DNA of 10,350 nt from a bacterium. GTDB lineage: Bacteria; Atribacterota; JS1; SB-45; 34-128. The position numbers and the translations under genes are program-made. The stretch covers positions 1 to 10,350 of the forward strand of contig JAHIPR010000030.1 in the NCBI GenBank assembly GCA_018903015.1, read 5' to 3'. Position 1 is the first letter of the stretch. Each line of letters starts with the position of its first letter. Shown here one piece after another: positions 1-5,095 of the stretch. The notes under the pieces were generated by a model. It was given only the letters and a program-made list of their open reading frames with translations, was not told where the DNA came from and ran no database searches.

Positions 1-33
1 CATTTTCCCCTAAATCAATCATTGTTTTTTTAA

Positions 34-134
34 ATGAAAAGAAGGAGTTGTAATTTTTTAAAGTATTTAAGGAGTGAATTATGAGGAAAAATATTGTAAA
101 AGAAAAACTTCATTATTTTTCTTGCAAATCCTGA
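34..134 (+). other. two tiny overlapping ORFs upstream of the cysteine synthase, doubtful
   Basis: Two very short frames lie end to end. One runs 34-84 (16 codons, starting MKRRSCNF). The second runs 81-134 (17 codons, starting MRKNIVKEK) and overlaps the first by an ATGA junction. The second has AAGGAG at 69-74, six bases before its ATG. Each contains one cysteine codon. They precede the synthase promoter, so they would not be on the transcript starting there. I cannot tell a leader peptide from chance; nothing beyond the ribosome site and the overlap supports them. Confidence 0.15.
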
Positions 135-150
135 CTAATCTTGTTATAAT
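122..150 (+). promoter_or_regulatory. sigma70-type promoter of the cysteine synthase gene
   Basis: A -35 box TTGCAA (122-127) and a perfect -10 box TATAAT (145-150) are separated by 17 bases. Transcription should start near 157, giving a leader of about 76 bases that contains the palindrome at 174-200 and the ribosome site at 219-223. Confidence 0.7.
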
Positions 151-173
151 TCTTAATCAAGAAATTATTATTT

Positions 174-205
174 CCTGCCAGAGGACCGTCCCCTGGCAGG
201 TTTTT
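174..205 (+). terminator. palindrome plus T-run in the cysteine synthase leader (possible attenuator)
   Basis: Arms CCTGCCAG (174-181) and CTGGCAGG (193-200) pair perfectly, and the symmetry continues inward to AGGAC/GTCCC with one A-C mismatch. A TTTTT run follows at 201-205, so the RNA looks like an intrinsic terminator placed between the promoter and the gene. It could be an attenuator, a terminator of upstream transcription, or simply a copy of the dispersed palindrome also seen at 1141-1165 and 5033-5059. No competing antiterminator fold is evident in the short leader. Confidence 0.5.
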
Positions 206-218
206 CGCACTAACTCAT

Positions 219-223
219 GGAGG
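219..223 (+). promoter_or_regulatory. ribosome binding site that sets the start of the cysteine synthase
   Basis: GGAGG lies nine bases before the ATG at 233. The frame is open back to a GTG at 74, but that extension covers the promoter and the palindrome and has no family similarity, so 233 is the real start. Confidence 0.85.
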
Positions 224-232
224 CCTATTTTT

Positions 233-1129
233 ATGCTGGTAAATTCCGTTCTGGACGCAATAGGAAATGTCCCTTTAATTCAATTAAAGAAGATGTCTTC
301 GGGAAATGTATTTGTAAAAGCTGAACATCTTAATCCCGGGGGGAGTATTAAAGATAGAGTAGCCAAACACATTATCAAAATGGCGGAAAAAGAAGGAAAG
401 CTTAAGCCGGGGATGACCATTATTGAGGCAACTTCCGGGAATACCGGAATTGGCTTAACTTTAGTGGGAGCACAGAAAGGCTATAAGGTTATTTGTGTGA
501 TGCCGGAAAATATGAGCGAAGAACGGAAGAAAATAATTCAAGCCTTTGGGGGAGAGATTATCTTTACCTCAGCTAAAGGGAGCCTGCCCGGAAGCATAAA
601 AAAGATGCGCGAGATTACCGAAGCAGAACCGGAGAAATATTTTGTTGCTGATCAATTTGTAAATCCCCATAATCCTGAAATTCATTATCAGCAAACCGCA
701 CCTGAAATCTGGAAAGAAATGAATGGAAAAGTAGATGTCTTTGTAGCTGGAGTAGGAAGCGGGGGAACCCTTCAGGGGATTGGAAAATTTTTAAAAGAAA
801 AAAATCCTAAAGTAAAAATTGTAGCAGTGGAGCCAAAAAACAGTTCTGCCTTATTAGGGCATGAACCAGGCCTTCACCAGATTCAGGGGATCGGTGACGG
901 ATTTATCCCTGCTGTCCTGGATGTAAAACAGGTAGATATGGTATTTACGGTTACTGATGAAGAAGCTATTGAAACTACTCGCCAACTTTCTAAAGAAGAA
1001 GGACTGCTGGTGGGTACCTCATCGGGGGCTAATGTCTTTGCTGCTTTACATGTAGATAATGGGCGAAACCGGGTGGTGACTATACTGCCTGACCGGGCAG
1101 AAAGGTATTTCAGTACCGCCCTCCTTTAG
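233..1129 (+). CDS. cysK: cysteine synthase (O-acetylserine sulfhydrylase)
   Basis: This PLP enzyme of the cysteine synthase/cystathionine beta-synthase family makes cysteine from O-acetylserine and sulfide in the cytoplasm. From ATG 233 the protein has 298 residues, close to the usual ~300-310. It opens with the family signature MLVNSVLDAIGNVPLIQL. The PLP lysine is K40 in NPGGSIKDR. TSGNTG (67-72) is the substrate loop, GVGSGGT (173-179) is the phosphate-binding loop, and GTSSGA lies near the end. The C-terminus reads PDRAERYFST where many homologues have PDSGERYLST, which replaces the usual Ser-Gly; I believe this variant occurs in other members, but have not checked. The gene has its own promoter (122-150) and a palindrome in the leader, and converges on the HD-GYP gene with only six bases between stops. 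No serine acetyltransferase gene is adjacent. O-phosphoserine or cystathionine-synthase-like activity cannot be excluded from sequence alone. Confidence 0.93.
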   Translation: MLVNSVLDAIGNVPLIQLKKMSSGNVFVKAEHLNPGGSIKDRVAKHIIKMAEKEGKLKPGMTIIEATSGNTGIGLTLVGAQKGYKVICVMPENMSEERKKIIQAFGGEIIFTSAKGSLPGSIKKMREITEAEPEKYFVADQFVNPHNPEIHYQQTAPEIWKEMNGKVDVFVAGVGSGGTLQGIGKFLKEKNPKVKIVAVEPKNSSALLGHEPGLHQIQGIGDGFIPAVLDVKQVDMVFTVTDEEAIETTRQLSKEEGLLVGTSSGANVFAALHVDNGRNRVVTILPDRAERYFSTALL

Positions 1130-1135
1130 CTCTCA

Positions 1136-2629
1136 TTAGTTTGTTAAAGGACTGTCCTCTGACAAGTTTTGTTTCAGTATTTTTAAAAATATCTCCACTA
1201 ATTTAGGTTCAAACTGACTTCCGCTTCCTCGTTTAAATTCCTGGATAGCTGCTTCTTCGGTTAGGGCTTTACGATAGGGTCGGTCGGATTTCATGGCATC
1301 ATAGGCATCGGCTACGGCCAGGATGCGGGCACCTAAAGGAATATTTTCCCCGGATAATCCATCAGGATAACCTTTACCGTTGTGCCATTCGTGATGGTGT
1401 CTGATTAATGGCCTGATTGGTTGTAATAATTCTATGGGTTTTATAATGCCTTCGCCAATAAGGGGATGTTTCTTTATTTCATCGTATTCCTCGCCGGTTA
1501 AACCATTAGGATTATTTAAAACAGTTCCTCTCACTCCAATTTTTCCGATATCGTGCAGGATTGCGGCATATCTTAATGATTCTTTTTCTCCTTCTTGCAG
1601 TTCCAGTTTCTGAGCAATCAATACTGTATATTTCATAACTCTTTCCGAATGACCATGAGTATAAGGGTCTTTCGCTTCTATAGCCTGCGCCAATGCTTTT
1701 ACTATTTCGAAATAACTGTCCTGAATTTTTTGATATAAGCGTGCATTATTAATAGCGACCGCCGCCTGTTCAGAAAAAGATTTAAGCAAGTTTATTGTAT
1801 CAGTTGTAAACGAAGTGTTATTATCTAAATTTATTACTCCTTTTACTTCCCCTTCTATGATTATCGGAACCATTAGAAGCTGTTTTAACTTATAATCTAT
1901 CTCTGCTTTTATTGAAAAACGTTTGTCTTTTTTTAAATCCTTGATATATAAGGATTTCTTATTCTTAACTACCCAACCGATGGTATTTTCGTCTTTAGCA
2001 AAGGTAACCTCGCGAATGATCTTTTCACTCAGATTATAAGCCGCTTTAATGAAAAAAATATTCTTTTTTTCATCTAAAAGCATAACTGAACCTCTATTTG
2101 CACCACTTATCTTCACCGAAAAATCTAATATAACCTTCAAAATGTTATTTAATTCTAATGTTGAACTGATAGAGCGGGAAATCTGGTAAAGTATGGATAA
2201 CCGGTCTTTAGATTTTTTTAACTCATCAGTTTGTAATTTAACTTTATCTTCTAACTTATTACTCAATTCTTCTAATTTTTTTTTGGTTTGTGCTAATTCA
2301 TCATTTTTCTGTTTTAACATCTGAGCAAAATCTTTACCAGTAAGAAAAATAAATATAAATACTAAGCTTATCACTAAAATCGTACCTATAATATATTGGA
2401 TATCTTTATAAAGATAGGGGGTAAATTTAATAATTTCTTTATGTGGGATATAACCTAAATATTCCAGAAAAACTATCAAGCTAAAAAGAGTAATAGCCAT
2501 AAAGGTGATAATTAAACCTTCTTTGGGGGCAGATAAAAGACTTACATAAAGGATGGTAAAAACATAAAAAATGGCTCCAATCCATAGAACACCCCCTGTG
2601 TAGTAAAAGACCCCAGTCATAAATAACAA
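1136..2629 (-). CDS. membrane GAF/HD-GYP protein, probable cyclic-di-GMP phosphodiesterase
   Basis: From the first canonical start in frame (TTG at 2629) the protein has 497 residues. Hydrophobic helices lie at about 8-33, 39-57 and 78-97, followed by a Lys/Glu-rich coiled coil (about 101-145), a GAF sensor domain (about 150-297) and an HD-GYP domain (about 305-487). The HD-GYP part shows HGHSERV (325-331), LHDIGKIG (358-365), KHPLIGEGII, RHHHEWHNGKGYPDGL (410-424) and VADAYDAM, so the metal-binding and GYP motifs look intact and enzyme activity is expected. HD-GYP enzymes hydrolyse c-di-GMP to GMP or pGpG. The TTG has no ribosome site and falls inside a membrane helix, so the true N-terminus is almost certainly further upstream (2630-2902, separate entry). 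A c-di-GMP-I riboswitch lies upstream on the same strand. The last codons overlap a palindromic element. Signal sensed by the GAF domain is unknown. Confidence 0.9.
   Translation of the reverse strand: MLFMTGVFYYTGGVLWIGAIFYVFTILYVSLLSAPKEGLIITFMAITLFSLIVFLEYLGYIPHKEIIKFTPYLYKDIQYIIGTILVISLVFIFIFLTGKDFAQMLKQKNDELAQTKKKLEELSNKLEDKVKLQTDELKKSKDRLSILYQISRSISSTLELNNILKVILDFSVKISGANRGSVMLLDEKKNIFFIKAAYNLSEKIIREVTFAKDENTIGWVVKNKKSLYIKDLKKDKRFSIKAEIDYKLKQLLMVPIIIEGEVKGVINLDNNTSFTTDTINLLKSFSEQAAVAINNARLYQKIQDSYFEIVKALAQAIEAKDPYTHGHSERVMKYTVLIAQKLELQEGEKESLRYAAILHDIGKIGVRGTVLNNPNGLTGEEYDEIKKHPLIGEGIIKPIELLQPIRPLIRHHHEWHNGKGYPDGLSGENIPLGARILAVADAYDAMKSDRPYRKALTEEAAIQEFKRGSGSQFEPKLVEIFLKILKQNLSEDSPLTN
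1141..1174 (+). terminator. hairpin after cysteine synthase, inside the 3' end of the HD-GYP gene
   Basis: Imperfect arms TTGTTAAAGGAC (1141-1152) and GTCCTCTGACAA (1154-1165) pair with one wobble and one mismatch. They are followed on the plus strand by GTTTTGTTT. The hairpin begins 11 bases after the cysteine synthase stop and is a plausible terminator for it. The same bases encode the last residues (LSEDSPLT) of the convergent HD-GYP protein. Core and arms resemble the palindrome at 174-200. Confidence 0.5.
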
Positions 2630-2902
2630 AGCTATAATATAATGGATAAAATCTACTTTTTTTAATGTTTTAAGGCGAATTTTTCTTTTTTTTAAAATGT
2701 ATTGAGATAAATAGCTTAAGATAAACCAGCTTAAAATTAGAATATAAATTTCATTATAAATGTGAATATGGAAAAAATATTTTAAAATTAAAGTTGTAAT
2801 AAAAAAAAATGTTAAAACAATACACCTATAAGTAAAAACAGTTATTAGTTTTGCTTTTATATTTTCAAGCTCTTCGGATTTAGGATTTTGATTGAAATTG
2901 AT
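2630..2902 (-). other. in-frame N-terminal extension of the HD-GYP protein without a canonical start
   Basis: The HD-GYP frame stays open to a stop at 2966-2968. From 2902 it encodes about 91 further residues that read as real protein: a charged segment (NPKSEELENIKAKL), a helix (VLTFFFITTLILKYFF), a second helix (YILILSWFILSYL), a basic loop (LKKRKIRLKTLKK) and then the helix joining the TTG-started part. No ATG, GTG or TTG lies in this frame. AGGTGG at 2910-2915, the same ribosome site used by the first permease, stands seven bases before an ATC at 2900-2902. Options are initiation at that near-cognate codon, a frameshift from the out-of-frame GTG codons at 2908-2913, a sequencing error, or a dead start. 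The decayed copy at 3300-3481 aligns with this segment in the same frame without gaps over its first 30 or so residues, which supports it as coding. Confidence 0.7.
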
Positions 2903-2909
2903 AGTTCCA

Positions 2910-2915
2910 CCACCT
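2910..2915 (-). promoter_or_regulatory. probable ribosome binding site of the HD-GYP gene
   Basis: AGGTGG on the minus strand lies seven bases before ATC 2902-2900 and just upstream of the first residues conserved in the paralogue fragment. Two GTG codons overlap it (2908-2913) but are too close and out of frame with the protein. Confidence 0.45.
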
Positions 2916-3011
2916 ACTTTTTTTATAAAACTCTGGTTGGGTAATTTATTTTTACATATTATTAATTAATTGTTACGAGTTTCTTTTAGATAAATATGTT
3001 TTCTCTAAAAT

Positions 3012-3107
3012 AAAAAAAGTTGGTAGTCTGGCGGTCATAGCATTAAAATGCCTAAGACCCATAACTTTGCGTCCTACCCTTTCGGATAGTTTGCCTTTTT
3101 CAACTTT
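3012..3107 (-). ncRNA. cyclic-di-GMP-I (GEMM-I) riboswitch
   Basis: Read on the minus strand, the region has the conserved aptamer parts in order: GGCAAAC, the P2 stem closed by a GAAA loop (TATCC GAAA GGGTA), GGACGCAAAG, GGGTCTTAGG, a hairpin GCATT/AATGC, then GACCGCCAG and ACTACC. Outer arms AAAGTTG (3107-3101) and CAACTTT (3022-3016) can form a 7 bp closing stem, followed at once by more T's (3015-3012). The RNA lies upstream of the HD-GYP phosphodiesterase, so c-di-GMP very likely controls that gene. The switch direction is not settled: the T-run right after the closing stem suggests termination, but the hairpin is not a classical compact terminator. A 7 bp AT-rich inverted repeat lies downstream at 2984-3010. 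Confidence 0.93.
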
Positions 3108-3135
3108 ATAAAATACTTTATAAAATAGTTGTTAA
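3107..3135 (-). promoter_or_regulatory. possible promoter of the riboswitch/HD-GYP transcript
   Basis: On the minus strand TTAACA (3135-3130) and TTTATA (3112-3107) are 17 bases apart, placing a start just before the aptamer. An overlapping TATAAA (3110-3105) is an alternative -10. The surrounding DNA is very AT-rich, so chance matches are likely. Confidence 0.3.
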
Positions 3136-3181
3136 ATTAAAAAATATCCCTTATAATGTATATTCCCCATATCCACTAAAT

Positions 3182-3304
3182 TTAGACATAATTTTGTAAA
3201 TTTTTTATATCTCCTTTATTTAAAACACTTGGAATAATTGGATGCATCAAGATGTCAAATGTTGAGACTCCTCTGATTCTGACTTTCTTCAAAAGTCCTT
3301 CATT
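3182..3304 (-). pseudogene. unidentified C-terminal coding fragment
   Basis: Forty codons ending in TAA at 3182-3184 have protein-like composition unlike the AT-rich surroundings. They include LLKKVRIRGVSTFDILMHP and then IIPSVLNKGDIKNLQNYV at the C-terminus. No start codon with a ribosome site precedes it; upstream the frame merges with the disrupted paralogue remnant. I do not recognise the family. It might be the tail of a gene whose front has been deleted, or, less likely, a diverged continuation of the neighbouring remnant. Confidence 0.35.
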
Positions 3305-3481
3305 GTAAATAGAAAAGGAAAAACAAATAAATAGGGATTTGTAAGAGGTATTTCAAAATTAAATTAAAAATAAAAAAATATCAAAATTATACAGCTATTA
3401 GTAAGATCAATTATTAGTCTTTCTTTTATATTATTAAATTCTTCGTTTTTAAGATTTTGGGTTAGATTGGTAATTATCCAT
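3300..3481 (-). pseudogene. decayed paralogue of the HD-GYP protein N-terminus
   Basis: Read on the minus strand, this region encodes TNLTQNLKNEEFNNIK, then ERLI, an NSCIILIFF stretch and, after a small deletion and frame change, LILKYLLQIPIY. It aligns with NFNQNPKSEELENIK, KAKLI, YRCIVLTFF and LILKYFFHIHIY of the extension at 2630-2902; 9 of 16 residues are identical in the first block. A stop (TTT TAA) interrupts it and nothing resembling GAF or HD-GYP follows. AAGGAG (3488-3483) precedes it; an ATG at 3481 is one base from that site and in a different frame from the homology. It is best read as the remnant of a duplication of the HD-GYP gene's 5' end. Confidence 0.6.
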
Positions 3482-3578
3482 TCTCCTTATTTTAATTTTT
3501 AAGTAGAATTCCATATAATAAGACATATACTACACATTTTATAAAAATCCTTCTTTCTTATCAATATTTTCTGAAATT

Positions 3579-3607
3579 TTGTCAGTTATCAATTAATTGG
3601 GTATAAA
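3579..3607 (+). promoter_or_regulatory. candidate upstream promoter of the Gfo/Idh/MocA gene
   Basis: TTGTCA (3579-3584) and TATAAA (3602-3607) are 17 bases apart. It lies just upstream of a second candidate at 3627-3656; both could feed the oxidoreductase gene. Confidence 0.4.
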
Positions 3608-3626
3608 ATGCGAGGAATACATTAAC

Positions 3627-3656
3627 TTTACAAATATAATTTATTGGTATTATAAT
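3627..3656 (+). promoter_or_regulatory. candidate proximal promoter of the Gfo/Idh/MocA gene
   Basis: TTTACA (3627-3632) and a perfect TATAAT (3651-3656) are separated by 18 bases. A start near 3663 gives a leader of about 42 bases to ATG 3705. Confidence 0.5.
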
Positions 3657-3704
3657 ATTAACAAAATATTTAAAAAATTCATTAATAAAATAGGGAGTAA
3701 TCAA

Positions 3705-4712
3705 ATGAAAAAGATTAGATGGGGTGTCCTGAGCACCGCCAGAATTGGTACTGAAAAGGTAATTCCCGCTATGCAATTGGGCGAGTATTGCACGGTTACC
3801 GCCATTGCTTCACGCCAATTGGAAAAGGCACAGGCAGCAGCCCGTCAATTAAGCATAGAGAAAGCTTATGGTTCCTACGAAGAACTACTGGCCGACCCCG
3901 ACATCGATGCTGTTTACCTTCCACTTCCCAATCATCTGCATGTACCCTGGGCCATCAAAGCACTGAATGCCGGTAAACATGTTTTGTGCGAGAAACCCAT
4001 TGGCTTAAGTGCGGCCGAAGCTCGGATATTGCTGGACACTGCCAGGAAATTTTCCTGGCTAAAGGTTATGGAAGCATTTATGTATCGGCACCATCCGCAG
4101 TGGCAGTGGGCAAAGCAAAAGGTTAACGAAGGAAAGATAGGCGAAGTGCGGACGATTCAATCATTTTTCTCCTACTACAATACTGACCCCGATAATATTC
4201 GCAACAAAGCTGATACCGGCGGAGGGGGACTGATGGATATCGGTTGTTACTGTATTTCTCTTTCGCGGTTTATCTTTGTGGCTGTACCCTGGCGGGTCTG
4301 CGGTATTATGGAAGAAGACCCAAATATGAAAGTTGATCGTCTGACTTCTGGCATACTGGAGTTTAGCAGTGGTATTTCCACATTTACCTGTGCGACCCAG
4401 CTGGTACCTTACCAGCGAGTTAATATCTTTGGCACCAAAGGGTGGATTGAAATCGAAATACCTTTCAATGCCCCCTCTGACCGGCCGTGCAAAGTATGGT
4501 ATGGAGATGGTAATAGGATTGAAGAGATTGTCCTGGAAGTATGCGACCAATATACGATTCAGGGAGACTTGTTTTCCCGGGCAGTGCTGGAAGATAGAGA
4601 TGTCCCGGTACCGCTCGAAGATGCTGTGGCGAATATGCAGGTGATCGAAGCAATCATCAGCAGTGCCAGGAGTAGAAGTTGGGTTAACATTGAGACAAGC
4701 ACTACCGCTTAA
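3705..4712 (+). CDS. Gfo/Idh/MocA family NAD(P)-dependent oxidoreductase
   Basis: The 335-residue protein is a typical two-domain member of this sugar/polyol dehydrogenase family. The N-terminal Rossmann fold starts at KIRWGVLSTARIGTEKVIPA (3-22), followed by SRQLEKAQAAA and the YLPLPNHLH stretch (71-79). The catalytic lysine is in EKPIG (K97). The C-terminal domain has MEAFMYRHHPQW (122-133) and GGGGLMDIGCYCI (172-184). These features resemble the dihydrodiol/D-xylose-type dehydrogenase branch, but the substrate cannot be set from sequence; the usual histidine after GxY is not clear. I chose ATG 3705 because GGGAG (3693-3697) precedes it by seven bases; the frame is open to 3597 but that part is low-complexity AT-rich DNA containing the promoters. 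The gene stands alone, with 165 bases before the next ORF, and its codons are somewhat GC-richer than the flanking DNA. Confidence 0.88.
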   Translation: MKKIRWGVLSTARIGTEKVIPAMQLGEYCTVTAIASRQLEKAQAAARQLSIEKAYGSYEELLADPDIDAVYLPLPNHLHVPWAIKALNAGKHVLCEKPIGLSAAEARILLDTARKFSWLKVMEAFMYRHHPQWQWAKQKVNEGKIGEVRTIQSFFSYYNTDPDNIRNKADTGGGGLMDIGCYCISLSRFIFVAVPWRVCGIMEEDPNMKVDRLTSGILEFSSGISTFTCATQLVPYQRVNIFGTKGWIEIEIPFNAPSDRPCKVWYGDGNRIEEIVLEVCDQYTIQGDLFSRAVLEDRDVPVPLEDAVANMQVIEAIISSARSRSWVNIETSTTA

Positions 4713-4750
4713 TCCAATTCATCCGTCCCACTTCCCAAATCTCTTACACC

Positions 4751-4803
4751 TTCATCCAAAAACCAACAACTGAAAACTTTTTTCTAAAAAAAGAAGGATT
4801 TTG
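4751..4803 (+). repeat. AT-rich repeat copy 1 with AAGGATTTT box
   Basis: The segment TTCATCCAAAAACCAACAAC, then ACTTTTTTCTAAAAAAAG and AAGGATTTT matches 9802-9847 apart from a gap of about six bases. It contains an A/T-only inverted repeat (CTTTTTT/AAAAAAG) that might weakly terminate the upstream gene. The end of the repeat (AAGGATTTT, 4794-4802) lies about 75 bases before the small Arg-rich ORF. Confidence 0.45.
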
Positions 4804-4877
4804 CGTCACCTTTGTAGAACTTTAACTATAGTATTTAAAGAATATTAAACAGGTAAATTAAAGGAGGAAAAAATCCT

Positions 4878-5027
4878 ATGGAAAATAAAGAAGAGCGCCG
4901 TTCCAGAAAAGAACGAAGATCAGGAAAAGACCGCAGAAAATTTAATAACCCGAATTACAAAGGATCTGAACGAAGAAGCGGCCAGGACAGAAGAACCGAC
5001 GAAGACAGAAGAAAATCCGAGAAATAG
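4878..5027 (+). CDS. small arginine-rich protein, function unknown
   Basis: A 49-residue frame starts at ATG 4878 behind a perfect AAGGAGG (4861-4867, ten bases away) and ends with TAG at 5025-5027. The product is almost wholly charged and built from a repeated unit ending in Arg-Arg: EERRSRK, ERRSGKDRRK, then after a short FNNPNYKGS spacer, ERRSGQDRR and DEDRRKSEK. It has no cysteine, no membrane segment and almost no hydrophobic residues, so it is probably disordered; binding to nucleic acid or another acidic partner is a guess. Similar (S/P)ERRSGxDRR stretches occur, to my recollection, as tails or linkers of larger signalling proteins; here it stands alone. It precedes the transporter genes by 68 bases that contain a palindrome, so cotranscription is uncertain. 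Confidence 0.65.
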   Translation: MENKEERRSRKERRSGKDRRKFNNPNYKGSERRSGQDRRTDEDRRKSEK

Positions 5028-5032
5028 CACAA

Positions 5033-5059
5033 TGTCACGGGGGGGGGGTCCCCTTGACA
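5033..5059. repeat. palindrome with a ten-G tract
   Basis: Arms TGTCA (5033-5037) and TGACA (5055-5059), with GGGG opposite CCCC (5050-5053), enclose a run of ten G's (5039-5048). The 27-base size and GTCCCCT segment match the element at 174-200. It lies between the small Arg-rich ORF and the first permease and could form a hairpin in the transcript; no clear T-run follows. Confidence 0.5.
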
Positions 5060-5095
5060 AAAACAATTCATAAGTAAAAATATAAAGGTGGTAAA

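Noticed and set aside
74..232. Upstream GTG start giving a 351-residue cysteine synthase
   Set aside because: The added 53 residues cover a good promoter and a terminator-like palindrome, lack family similarity, and a better ribosome site and the family's usual first residues are at 233.
3479..3481. ATG as the start of an intact gene on the minus strand
   Set aside because: It reaches a stop after ten codons, is one base from the ribosome site, and is out of frame with the homology to the HD-GYP N-terminus.
3597..3704. Upstream start for the Gfo/Idh/MocA gene
   Set aside because: The extension is AT-rich low-complexity sequence containing a promoter; GGGAG and ATG 3705 lead straight into the Rossmann fold.
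4161..4550. Minus-strand 129-codon frame inside the oxidoreductase gene
   Set aside because: It lies entirely opposite a clear coding gene, has no ribosome site and its translation shows no domain.
5054..5059. Perfect TTGACA as a -35 box for the permease operon
   Set aside because: No good -10 lies 16-18 bases downstream; the TATAAA nearby is too far and would start transcription inside the ribosome site. The hexamer is the right arm of the palindrome.
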